From Rebecca billardiae RCC1528 (Eukaryota > Haptophyta), in the NCBI GenBank assembly GCA_965240325.2, contig OZ251239.1:1488001-1552000 (forward strand): DNA of 64,000 nt, written 5' to 3'. Positions 22,184-30,485 of this stretch are shown here, one piece after another; position 1 is the first letter of the stretch; the number at the start of each line of letters is the position of its first letter. The position numbers and the translations under genes are program-made. Below the pieces are notes generated by a model, which made no database searches, was not told where the DNA came from, and saw nothing but the letters and a program-made list of their open reading frames with translations.

Positions 22184-23230
22184 TCAGAAGTAGTTTGTGC
22201 CGAAGAGGCTGCGGTCAAAGGCCTTTTTGGCTTCGCTGCGCACCTTGACAGGCGCAGGGCCGGTCGGGTCGTCGCGCGCCGCGTCGACGGTCACGTGCGC
22301 GCGCTCGAGGCGCGAGGCGTAGGGCGGCTCGAGCACGGCGCGCTGCATCGGCGTGAGCCCCTCCAGCTGATCCGGGTCGATCTCGAGGTAGCCCCGGCCG
22401 TACCCCATGTTGGCGGGCGCGAAGCGATAGAGCGCGATGCGCCTCTGGTGCTTGCCGCGCCACGGCGTCGCGCCGTGCACCGTCGCCTCCGACCAGATGA
22501 GCACGTCGCCCGCCTTGGTGGTGGGCTGGTAGAGGTGCTCGGCGAAGCCGGGGGCGAGGCCGTGCGCCACGTCGTGCGGCACCGCGAAGTTGAGCTTGTG
22601 CGAGCCGCGCACGATGCAGAAGCCGCCGTCGCCCTCGTCGTGGTCGCTGAGCTGCACGGACACAGCGAGCAGCGACGTCCACGGCTCGGCGTGCACGCAC
22701 CGGTACTGCAGCTCGGGGTTGAACTTGCCCTGTGGCTGGCCGTCGTCGCCGGAGATCGGCCCGCCGTGTAGCGAGAACCCCTCCGAGTCCGTCTCCTGCG
22801 CCAGCACCAGCGGCTGGTGGTCGAGGCGGTAGCCCTGCCCGAGCAGGCCACTCAGGTAGGGCACGAGCCGCGGGTGCGCGAGCACCTGCCTGAAGACGTC
22901 GCAGTGCGGCTGCGCCCAGGCGAGCATGCCGCCCATGTCCATGCGCGCGCCCGGCGCCGAGTGCGGGGAGTTGTCCAGCGTGTTGCGCAGGCCCTTCTCA
23001 CCGCGCGCATGCAGCCGCTCGCCGGCATACGCGTCGATGGCGGCGTTCGCGGCGGCGACCTCGTCCGCGGAGAAGACGTTCCGAAGGACGAGGAAGCCGT
23101 TCAGGTCGAAGAGGAACTTGTCGTAGTCACTCATCACGGGCGGCGTGGCACTCATGGCGAGGCGGCGCGCGGGCGGCGCAAACCGAAGCGCTGCGGCGGG
23201 CAGGATCGCGCTGACGAGGCTGCCGCGCAT
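22184..23230 (-). CDS. Phytanoyl-CoA dioxygenase (PhyH) family protein
   Basis: Single exon, 348 residues from the ATG at 23230. The open frame extends to 23629, but the extra part has no protein character and crosses a dispersed repeat (23423-23458), so the inner start is preferred. The first 25-30 residues (MRGSLVSAILPAAALRFAPPARR) are basic and hydrophobic and may be an organelle presequence; MSATPPVMSDYDKF is another possible start. PhyH landmarks follow: FDLNGFLVLRNVFSADEV near the N-terminus, LSDHDEGDGGFCIVRGSHKLNF, and GDVLIWSEATVHGATPW with His252 as the likely distal iron ligand and Arg residues after it for 2-oxoglutarate. The proximal ligand is unclear: His155 is followed by Gly-Gly, while His180-Ala-Glu182 could supply an HxE pair. 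Members are Fe(II)/2-oxoglutarate enzymes, usually hydroxylases. The substrate is unknown. Confidence 0.85.
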   Translation of the reverse strand: MRGSLVSAILPAAALRFAPPARRLAMSATPPVMSDYDKFLFDLNGFLVLRNVFSADEVAAANAAIDAYAGERLHARGEKGLRNTLDNSPHSAPGARMDMGGMLAWAQPHCDVFRQVLAHPRLVPYLSGLLGQGYRLDHQPLVLAQETDSEGFSLHGGPISGDDGQPQGKFNPELQYRCVHAEPWTSLLAVSVQLSDHDEGDGGFCIVRGSHKLNFAVPHDVAHGLAPGFAEHLYQPTTKAGDVLIWSEATVHGATPWRGKHQRRIALYRFAPANMGYGRGYLEIDPDQLEGLTPMQRAVLEPPYASRLERAHVTVDAARDDPTGPAPVKVRSEAKKAFDRSLFGTNYF

Positions 23231-23422
23231 CGTCTCCTGGCCGGGGCGCGAGTTCCAGGGCCGGACGTGCTGATGCAGTTTTGATGAAGGGCGGCGAGCC
23301 GCCACGGTGTTCAGTGTCGTGCTGGAGTGCGGGGCCGCCCCGGTCCCTCGCCTCCCACCGCAACTTCTGGAGAAGTGAAGGGCTCCATTTACTGATTTAG
23401 TATTAGTTTTGAAAGAATACCT

Positions 23423-23458
23423 CGCCTGCCTGAGCTGTGTGCGTCTCTTATTCTGAGT
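23423..23458 (+). repeat. Shared upstream element, copy 1
   Basis: CGCCTGCCTGAGCTGTGTGC and the following CTCTTATTCT match copies at 27473-27515 (inverted) and 30291-30333. This copy lies 193 bases upstream of the dioxygenase ATG. The related word GGCGAGATTGACGCC follows at about 23502. Confidence 0.85.
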
Positions 23459-23878
23459 ATGATAAACCGTAGATGACGCACATGCGGTACAGCCCATCAG
23501 GCGAGATTGACGCCCGCCACTGTTAGTCGGTCCGATCGCCCATGGGCATGAATGGCCGTCGCGGCGATGGTATTGGTTGGTACAGTACCGCGTAACTGTC
23601 CCTCGGCGAGCCCGGTCCGCATGCGTCATGCGAGTGCGAGTGCGAGGCCTGGGATTTGAAATTATTATTTAGGGCTACCGGGCCGGCCTCATGAGATTAG
23701 CACCGAATTATACCATCTTAGAGACAGTAGGGGTCTCGATAAGTAGAACGGAGGCGTGTAATGGTCCGTGCCACGGCAATGGGCCCGCAGGGCCTGCTGC
23801 GGAGCAGCTGGAGAGTGGAGGGACACCGAAGGATGAGCTGAGAGCAGCTCACGAGAGACCCTGGCCTCCGACCTGACC

Positions 23879-23945
23879 GAGCAGCCTGCCCCAACCCCAA
23901 GGCCCAAAGTCATACTGCCTCGTGGCCGCGAACCAACAAACACGT
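23879..23945 (-). repeat. Dispersed repeat, copy 2 (inverted)
   Basis: Reverse complement of 18428-18495, differing at only a few bases. The two copies are 5.4 kb apart and face each other. Confidence 0.85.
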
Positions 23946-24118
23946 CAAGTGGCAGTACGGCCCCATAAAGGAATAGCTATATCTCCCACCTGACTTTTGA
24001 CATCATCATTCAGTCCGGGTGGCGGAACCTGTGGGCGTCGCATATTCGGAAGCGGTAATTATAGCAGTTATACCCGCGTGAGAAAAGTAAACATAGAGCA
24101 GCTTGCATTATTGACGAT

Positions 24119-24907
24119 ATGCAGTATATTACACATACGGGCCCTCGGCCGGCTCCCCCTTCCCGGGGACTCGGTGGGGCACCGCCAGGAGTGTCTCGCG
24201 GCGGGCGGGCCGAGCGCGCGGGTCGCCAGCTGACCCCGCGACGTTCGATTCGACTGCTCTGCGCTGGCACGTGCACGCGGAGATCAACCACACGCAGCGG
24301 GTCCGGGATAGGCACTGGCACCCTCTTTCTCCAGCCGGCCGCCGGCTGCATCGCCTCGGGGGGCGATGCAGCAGGTGGACGCCGCTGCACCCATCTGGCC
24401 CTTGGCGCTGGCCTCCTCCGTGCCCCACGCTCCACCCTAGGTGGGGCAGGGGGTGCGGGGTGTGACGCGCCCGGAGGCCAGGTTCCCCAGCATCAAGCAC
24501 TGCATCTGCAGCAGCCCGCCGGCGGGCCGGGCTGCGACATCGACTACCACCTCATCTGCTTCATCGCCCAGAGCGCGCTAGGCGGCGCGCTCACTCTCCG
24601 AGCCCCTCTTCTGCAGCTGCGCGCCGCTTGGCCGGCGCGCGGCGACGCGTACTACGACCTCATCCTCATCCAGGCGCCCACACGGGCGCACGGGGGCGAC
24701 AGCCGCGGCTGCCGCTTGCCGGAGCTGCTCGCCGCTAGGTCGGCGGGCGGCGACATCGACTACGACCTCACCCTCATCCAAGTGCTCCGGAAGGCGCTCG
24801 GCCGCGGCGGCATCTGCCGTCGCCGCCGCGTGCCCCAGGCCGAGGCGGTGCTCCATCCCGGCCCCGCTCCCGTAGGGGGGCAGGGCTGCGGGTGGCGCAC
24901 TGTCTGA
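24119..24907 (+). other. Uncertain 262-codon frame over degenerate 107-base repeats
   Basis: The frame holds three related blocks starting at about 24534, 24642 and 24749, read as CDIDYHLICFI, GDAYYDLILIQ and GDIDYDLTLIQ. The minus strand is also open there (LDEGEVVVDVAARRPSG and LDEDEVVVRVAARRPSG). Codon use does not decide between strands and no family is recognised. Either a short repeat protein or, more likely, a decayed tandem repeat. Confidence 0.3.
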
Positions 24908-24986
24908 CCTGGACGGAAGGCGCGGACGCATTCTATGTGTCTGTTGCACTCTGAGCCTGACGCTTGTCGGATGCTGCCACGTCGTT

Positions 24987-24987
24987 A

Positions 24988-25042
<55 letters not shown>
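24987..25042. repeat. (TA)n microsatellite
   Basis: Alternating TA over about 55 bases with one C interruption. Confidence 0.97.
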
Positions 25043-25046
<4 letters not shown>

Positions 25047-25480
25047 GTACTCAGTAGAATACTGTAATCATCAACTGCTGCGCGCGCATTGATCACTCAT
25101 CGGAACCGTAGTCCGTACTCTGACAGGCCTGTCGAGCAGTAGAGCAGCGCGATATTGGCTCGTCCTCGGTCACGGTGGAGTGGCTCGGCAGCCGCTCGTC
25201 AGTCAGCATCGTCCGATGTCGCATCATCTGATGAGCATGATGCCGCGGACCGTATATATACTACATATATGATTAATCGTCTGGCAGCGAGGCTGCGAGC
25301 CCGGCCACGGCAGATTGAGATTGCCCGCGGCACGCGATTGACCGCCGACCGCGGCACCGCTCGGCCGGGCTTCACGAACTGAGCAGAGTTCAGCATTATT
25401 ATATTCAATTCTTAATAACGTTCACTAAGGTCCGCAGACACGGGCTCAGAGGCCATTGTCAAGCTGTCAGAGGGGTCTGC

Positions 25481-26203
25481 TTAATCTGCGGGCGCACCGG
25501 ATGACATAGAGAAGTGATGGCCTGATGGGGCTGACTCAGTGTGGCGTGCTTTTCGCACGCCTTTCACGGCGGCGGGGCGCTGTGATTGGCGCTGCGGCAG
25601 GTCAAGGCCGTCTGCAGAAGCGGTCCTCCAGCGTGGCCGTCGCGCCCGCGACAAGTCCGATGCCAGCGATGCGAGGCCGTCGGCCAGGCTGCCGCCGGCC
25701 GGAGTGGGCGGCGTGGAGAGGATGGAGCCCCAGCCGTCGTCGTCGTCGCTGTCCTCGTCACTCCCGTTGCCCGTCGAAGCACGGCGGGTGTTCACGCTCG
25801 GCGGCAGCTCCTTGATGATGTTGCACCAGCGTTCGTCGTGCTCGTCGTCGGTGTCCGAGTCCGATCCATCGTCAACATCCTTGCGGCTCTCCTCCACCTG
25901 CGTCTCGAGGGCGGGCAAGGGGGACGGCAAGGCCACGAGTGGCTTGCAGGGCGCCATTGCGGCGTGTCCACTGATGACGGGGAGCCCCGGAGCACTGATG
26001 GACGTGTCGACCTTGCAAGCATTGGTCTGATCCTTCTGCGCGGCATCGACCTCGGTGCGAATCGCAGCCGATGCCTTGGCAGCGTCCGTTGGGCCGAAGA
26101 GCTCGAGCAGGTCGGCGCCGACGCCCGACCGGCCGAGGATCTCAGCCACGTCATGGTCGTCGTCCTCGAGGTCGCTGTCACCCAGCTGGTCGAAGGCCAC
26201 CAT
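25481..26203 (-). CDS. Acidic protein, member A of a tandem paralog pair; unknown family
   Basis: Single exon, 240 residues from ATG 26203. The open frame reaches 26266, but alignment with the neighbour puts the start at MVAFDQL. It begins with an acidic stretch (DSDLEDDDHDVAEILGR), then GVGADLLELFG, then an alanine helix (DAAKASAAIRTEV). A low-complexity middle leads to two acidic-aromatic motifs: DERWCNIIKELPP and, after a run of Asp/Ser, GWGSIL, then GGSLADG. The C-terminus is basic. The same elements in the same order occur in 26668-27378, so the two are duplicates that have diverged outside these motifs. That pattern suggests selection on the motifs and real coding. No transmembrane segment or known domain is seen. 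Activator-like or adaptor-like use of the acidic motifs is a guess. Confidence 0.7.
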   Translation of the reverse strand: MVAFDQLGDSDLEDDDHDVAEILGRSGVGADLLELFGPTDAAKASAAIRTEVDAAQKDQTNACKVDTSISAPGLPVISGHAAMAPCKPLVALPSPLPALETQVEESRKDVDDGSDSDTDDEHDERWCNIIKELPPSVNTRRASTGNGSDEDSDDDDGWGSILSTPPTPAGGSLADGLASLASDLSRARRPRWRTASADGLDLPQRQSQRPAAVKGVRKARHTESAPSGHHFSMSSGAPAD

Positions 26204-26667
26204 CGAGGGTCCAAGTCGACGTCCGACGACGGTGAGGGTGCACCTCGCGCCCGCGCGCCAACGCACCGGTTGGATGCGGCGTGTGACCGTCGCTTGCGCG
26301 ATGATGAACCGATGAGAATTATTATATTCATGGATTCACGGTCGTATTATTGTGCCGTGTAATCGCGAAGTTTCCTGACGTACATATGGATACATGCTTT
26401 CAGTCCCAAATAAATTCCCCTTTATAACGGGCTCCGGGTGATCAGACTGGCGGCCGAAGCCTCCAGCCCTACCCTGGCCAGCCCCGCACACTGAAAATAT
26501 TAATTGGCTGCATCATGCTGCTGGAAGATACCATAAGACGTGGTTGTACGGTGCGGTATTTTTTGACGATAAACCAACGTAGTTCGTTAGTGGTAGTATT
26601 CATCATAAAATTGGTATTAATCGTCCGTAATACTTTACTGTGACGTGCTGTGACAGATAGATGGGGC
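26204..26667. other. Intergenic, AT-richer
   Basis: Upstream of member A and downstream of member B, so it carries member A's promoter. It is clearly AT-richer than the genes (for example around 26500-26640). No gene or repeat recognised. Confidence 0.5.
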
Positions 26668-27378
26668 TCAGGCCGTGAGCCGTGACCTCGGACTGTGAGG
26701 AAGCTCGCCGCCGGCGGCAGGTGCGGAGCGCGGAGCGCGGCTCCTCTCCGCATGCGTGCGTTCAGCCTGCGATGCGCGGCCATCGGTCAGGCTGCCACCC
26801 ACCGGCCGCGGGAAGAGGATCGAGTTCCAACTGTCCTCGTCGCTGTCGCTCTCGTCGTCGTCTGTCCCACCGTGACAGGCCTTGACTCCCGGCAGTGCCG
26901 CGATGATGCTAAACCAGCTGTCGTCGTCCTCGTTGTCACTCTCCGGCTCGGATTCTCGTACATTATGCTCGCTGGCGTCCACCTCCGCCTCGATGGCGCC
27001 ACCCGAAGCGCTCTTCGTTGCCCGTCCTTCGATGTCGCTGAGGCCGTGGGCGATGGGAGAGGATGGCGCCGATGACTCGCTAGAGGGCGTGATTGCGAGG
27101 CCACTGCTGCTGATGTTGAGCTCAGTGAGGCGCGCGGTGACCGATTGGGGGCTAGGCGCGTGCTTGTTCGTGGCGTCGATGCGGCCAGCGCCATCTCGGT
27201 CAGTGCCAGGCGCCAGCGGCGCCACCCACTCTGTGCGCAGCGCAGCCGATGCCTGGGCGGCCTCCGTTGCGCCAAAGAGCTCGAGCAGGTCGGCTCCGAC
27301 GCCCGCGTACCGGCCGAAGAGCTCGACCACGTCATCGCTATCATCGTCGCTGTCGTCCAGCTCGCCGAACGCTTCCAT
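26668..27378 (-). CDS. Acidic protein, member B of a tandem paralog pair; unknown family
   Basis: Single exon, 236 residues from ATG 27378 (the frame extends to 27444, but MEAFGEL aligns with MVAFDQL of member A). Features in order: the acidic head DDSDDDSDDVVELFGR, GVGADLLELFG, EAAQASAALRTEW, a Ser/Pro-rich middle, NEDDDSWFSIIAALPG, a second acidic run ending DSWNSIL, and GGSLTDG. The C-terminus is basic and Arg/Ser-rich. Relative to A, the identical core GVGADLLELFG and the two W-x-(S/N)-I motifs are kept while linkers differ in length and sequence. Both genes lie on the minus strand 464 bases apart, a head-to-tail duplication. A copy of the shared upstream element lies 95 bases before the ATG. 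Function unknown; likely a lineage-specific family. Confidence 0.7.
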   Translation of the reverse strand: MEAFGELDDSDDDSDDVVELFGRYAGVGADLLELFGATEAAQASAALRTEWVAPLAPGTDRDGAGRIDATNKHAPSPQSVTARLTELNISSSGLAITPSSESSAPSSPIAHGLSDIEGRATKSASGGAIEAEVDASEHNVRESEPESDNEDDDSWFSIIAALPGVKACHGGTDDDESDSDEDSWNSILFPRPVGGSLTDGRASQAERTHAERSRAPRSAPAAGGELPHSPRSRLTA

Positions 27379-27793
27379 CGGTTGACGAGTCGCCGTACGA
27401 CGAGCGATGCGGATGGTGCCCTTGCGCGTCGTCGGCACCTGCATCCAGTGGTTTCGTGCCGGTATTTTGCGTACAGTTTACTAAGAATAAGAGACGCACA
27501 CAGCTCAGGCAGGCGAGATTGACGCCCAGTATCAATCGTCCCACCTTGGTCCTGACCACCAACCAAGTCCCAGACGCCGGCCGCCCTTGCCAAGCCCAGA
27601 TTTGAGTCGTATATTATCAGGGCATCTAGCTAAAGTACAGACGAGGTGGGAATCTTTCAGACATTGAAAAGGCACCCAAAGTCATCATAATAATACCGCC
27701 TCGTCTCGGCAGAATAGAATGATGATAATGGGCCCGCCTAATGTATTGATTCCGTATTAATCGCCCGCGACGTGCCCACGTCATCACACCAAG
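27379..27793. promoter_or_regulatory. Divergent intergenic region (acidic paralog B / oxygenase)
   Basis: The 415 bases lie between the start codons of two genes reading away from each other. Contains the shared upstream element at 27473-27515. AT-rich around 27620-27760. No core promoter motif recognised. Confidence 0.45.
27473..27515 (-). repeat. Shared upstream element, copy 2 (inverted)
   Basis: Reverse complement of 30291-30333 over about 43 bases, and related to 23423-23458. It lies 95 bases upstream of the ATG of acidic paralog B and is followed directly by GAGATTGACGCCC. Confidence 0.88.
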
Positions 27794-29707
27794 ATGGCGG
27801 AGGACGAGCTCGCGTTGGCTGCTGCCGAGTCCGCCTTCTTCTGCGCGCAGCAGGCGGCGGCGCGCGGCGATGCCCCGGAGGCGGCCGAGCTCCTCGCCCA
27901 GGCCGCAGAGCGCAGCCGCCGCCCCGATCGCGCCGCCGTGCGCGACGCCGACCTCGCCCGCGGCCGGACCGAGGCGTGCGCGGGTGTGCTGCACAGCGCC
28001 GTGCACACGGCGCTCGGCGAGGCGAGCTTGGACCGTGCCCTCGAGGCCGGCTTCCCGACGGTGGTCACGGACGGCGAGCACGTGCGCGCGGCCGCCGCGC
28101 ACTTCGCCGAGGCGCTGCGCGCGTGGCCGTCCAACGCGCGCGCTCTCCTCTCGCTCGGGCTGATGGAGCGCGACCGCGGCCGCACGCGGCGCGCGCTCGA
28201 GCACCTCGAGGCGCTGTGCGGGCTCCCGCCGACGCCGGGCGTGGCCGCGCGGGTCGAATCGGACGGCGCCGACGCGCGCGACCGCGCGGACTGGCTGGAG
28301 TGCTGGGTCCACGACGGGCGGCGCGCGGCGGTGCCGGCGGGCGCCATGACGCTCGCACTCACGCGCTCGCAGCGCGGCGAGCACGCGCGCGCGACGCCCC
28401 TGCTGCGTCGGTTCGGCTTCCGCTACCGGCTCGCGCCGGCGATCTGGGCCGCGGCGGCCTCCTCCCACCTCCGCTCCGAGCCGGCAGGCCCCGACGCCGA
28501 CGCGCTCCCGGTCCGCCTCTTCGAGCGCGCAGTGCCCGCGCGGCTCCACGCGCGTCTCTCTCGCGCGCTCGCCCCCGGCAGCGCGTACTGGGCGCAGACC
28601 GGGTACAACACGGCGGCGGCGGCGAAGCAGTACTTCACCTTTTTCTACGAGCTCGGCGCGCCGCCGAGCAACGCGGTCGAGCAGCTCGTGCGCGAGCTCC
28701 GCCCGCTGCTCGGCGAGGCCGCCGCGGCGGACGTGAGCTGCGTCGAGTGGTGGTCGCACACTCGGCTGGCCGGTCGGCACCCGGGGCATGAGCTTCACTA
28801 CGACCTGGAGGAGGGCATCATGGAGTCGAGCGGCGAGGTGGTGCACCCGCGGGTCTCGAGCGTGGTGTACCTCACGGGCGGCGGCGAGGCGGCCGCCGGC
28901 GGGCCCACCTTCGTGCTCGACCAGACGCTCAGCTCGGACGCGCCCGCGCGCACCGCCTGGCTGGCCGCGCCGCGCGCGCGCTCGTTCCTCACCTTCCGCG
29001 GCGACCTGCTGCACGGGGTGCTGCCGGTCGGCGCGAATGGCGCGCGGCCGGTGGCGGCGGCGGCGGCGGCGGCGGCGGCCGGGCGCGGCGCGCGTGGGAT
29101 GGCCGCAGGCGCCGCGTCGCCGCCAGCCGCGCGCCGCGCGGAGGCCGAGCGCGCGCCCGCCGCCTCCGAGCCGCCGCCGCCGCCCGAGCACCGGCTCACG
29201 CTGCTGATCGCCTGGTACGGACCTGAGGGCGCGCGCAGCCGGCGCGCGCGCGCCGGTCGGCTTGGGCCGCGCTCGGCGGTGCCGCGCGCCACGCGGCACA
29301 CGAGCTGGCCCGCCGACTTTGCGCCCGTCGCGCCGTCGGACGACGGCGGCGAGCCGGCGGCGGAGCAGCAGCCCGCCCGCGTGCGCGTGCGCGAGGTGTC
29401 GCCCGTGTGGGAAGAGGTGGACGGGGCGGCGCGCGCCGGGCACGCGCTGCGGCACCCGCCGCCCGAGCTCGAGGTGCCGCCGCACCTCGAGCAGCACTTC
29501 TTCCTGCGCACGCACGCGGACGTGCGCGAGCGGCTTTGGCGCGAGCACGGCGTGGGCGGCACGTGGGCCGCGGCGGGGCGGGCTACCGCCACGCCCGCGC
29601 CCACAGGCGGCTCGTCCGACGCTCGTCGCACCAGTGGCGCCGACTCTGCTGCCGCCGCCGCCGCCGGGGCGTCCAGCAAGCGCCCGCGCGTGGCATCCGC
29701 GTCATGA
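27794..29707 (+). CDS. 2-oxoglutarate/Fe(II) oxygenase with TPR-like N-terminus
   Basis: Single exon, 637 residues. The N-terminal third is helical and Ala-rich; about residues 96-141 (AAAHFAEALRAWPSNARALL...RRALEHLEALCGL) look like a TPR pair. The oxygenase core is at about 245-420. His335-Tyr-Asp337 (HELHYDLEE) is the HxD pair, and RSFLTFRGDLLHGVLP supplies the distal His407. Between them SSVVYLTGGGEAAAGGPTFVLDQ fits the double-stranded beta-helix of prolyl-hydroxylase-like enzymes. The likely 2-oxoglutarate-binding strand is LTLLIAWYGPEGARSRR after an Ala/Pro-rich insertion. The C-terminal 100 residues resume ordered sequence (LEVPPHLEQHFFLRTHADVRERLW). The substrate is unknown; a protein hydroxylase is plausible. 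Inverted copies of a 43-base element lie on both sides (27473-27515 and 30291-30333). Confidence 0.8.
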   Translation: MAEDELALAAAESAFFCAQQAAARGDAPEAAELLAQAAERSRRPDRAAVRDADLARGRTEACAGVLHSAVHTALGEASLDRALEAGFPTVVTDGEHVRAAAAHFAEALRAWPSNARALLSLGLMERDRGRTRRALEHLEALCGLPPTPGVAARVESDGADARDRADWLECWVHDGRRAAVPAGAMTLALTRSQRGEHARATPLLRRFGFRYRLAPAIWAAAASSHLRSEPAGPDADALPVRLFERAVPARLHARLSRALAPGSAYWAQTGYNTAAAAKQYFTFFYELGAPPSNAVEQLVRELRPLLGEAAAADVSCVEWWSHTRLAGRHPGHELHYDLEEGIMESSGEVVHPRVSSVVYLTGGGEAAAGGPTFVLDQTLSSDAPARTAWLAAPRARSFLTFRGDLLHGVLPVGANGARPVAAAAAAAAAGRGARGMAAGAASPPAARRAEAERAPAASEPPPPPEHRLTLLIAWYGPEGARSRRARAGRLGPRSAVPRATRHTSWPADFAPVAPSDDGGEPAAEQQPARVRVREVSPVWEEVDGAARAGHALRHPPPELEVPPHLEQHFFLRTHADVRERLWREHGVGGTWAAAGRATATPAPTGGSSDARRTSGADSAAAAAAGASSKRPRVASAS

Positions 29708-29940
29708 CGGTCCCGCCAATAATGCGGCGGACGGCCGCGACGGAGCGGCGCTAATACTGCGGTATCCGACCGCGCTAGAGGGGTCAGACGGCCCCACTGT
29801 GCGGTGTGTGGCCCAATACTAAAATCCAATTGTTTTATTCTGTCGTCGTCTGCTGGAGTAGCGCCGGATTCGTCGCGATCGTCGGAATTATTCGTCGACG
29901 ACGAAAATGCCAGCAGAATATTTGGCGGCCTAAATATCCA

Positions 29941-30164
29941 CGCGGGTCTCCTGATTCCAGATTCGTCGGCGGCAGTGCCCGATCGGGGCGATCGTCGACG
30001 CCGACGAGTCGACTGCGAGCCGCGCAGCGCAGGTAGTGGATCGCGCTTCAGCAGCTCAAGGCCGCGCTCAAGCTTTACGATCGCGGTGCAGGCTATGCTC
30101 TGCCACCAACGCCGACTTCGTGTCGACGATCGGGCACTGCCGCCGACGAATCAGGAGACCCGCG
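29941..30164. repeat. Inverted-repeat (foldback-like) element
   Basis: Arms of about 38 bases, 29941-29984 and 30127-30164, are reverse complements apart from a 7-base insertion in the left arm; both include CGTCGGCGGCAGTGCCCGAT or its complement. The right arm and about 50 bases before it recur at 54684-54775, so this is a dispersed element. Confidence 0.85.
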
Positions 30165-30290
30165 TCGTCCTACCTGTGTCGTTAAATCATAGAATGAGTA
30201 AAGAAATCGATTTTCGGCGGTACACTGCAAAACCGGTTACAGTTTATTTGTTTTAACGTGCGTAAGGCTCTATGCACAGAACATATCAAA

Positions 30291-30333
30291 CGCCTGCCTG
30301 AGCTGTGTGCGTCTCTTATTCTTAGTAAACTGT
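30291..30333 (+). repeat. Shared upstream element, copy 3
   Basis: CGCCTGCCTGAGCTGTGTGC followed by GTCTCTTATTCTTAGTAAAC. It lies 153 bases upstream of the lipase ATG and in the same orientation as that gene. Confidence 0.88.
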
Positions 30334-30485
30334 AAGATTCGTCGGAAACGCGTTCGGCGTTCCGCGTTCCATTTGGAACCGGAGCTTCAAGCGGAGCTCT
30401 CCACGCATCGAGACGTACGCTGGCCTGCCCGCGCCTTCCAGAGATTGCCCGCCGCCGCCCCGGGCGTGAGGGCCGCCCGCTGACG

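Larger units (their letters stand above)
23231..25480. other. Intergenic, mostly repeats and low complexity
   Basis: Contains the shared upstream element (23423-23458), one copy of a dispersed repeat (23879-23945), a 262-codon frame over degenerate 107-base repeats (24119-24907) and a TA microsatellite (24987-25042). No confident gene. Confidence 0.5.
29708..30485. other. Intergenic; hairpin element and lipase promoter
   Basis: Holds an inverted-repeat element (29941-30164), a sequence shared with 54684-54804, and the third copy of the shared upstream element (30291-30333), 153 bases before the lipase start. No gene. Confidence 0.55.

Noticed and set aside
23231-23629. N-terminal extension of the PhyH protein
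   Set aside because: The extra 133 codons cross a dispersed repeat and show no protein character; the ATG at 23230 fits the family.
27626-29548. 640-codon antisense frame under the oxygenase gene
   Set aside because: The plus strand carries the HxD...H motifs and protein-like composition; the minus frame is Arg/Ala noise.
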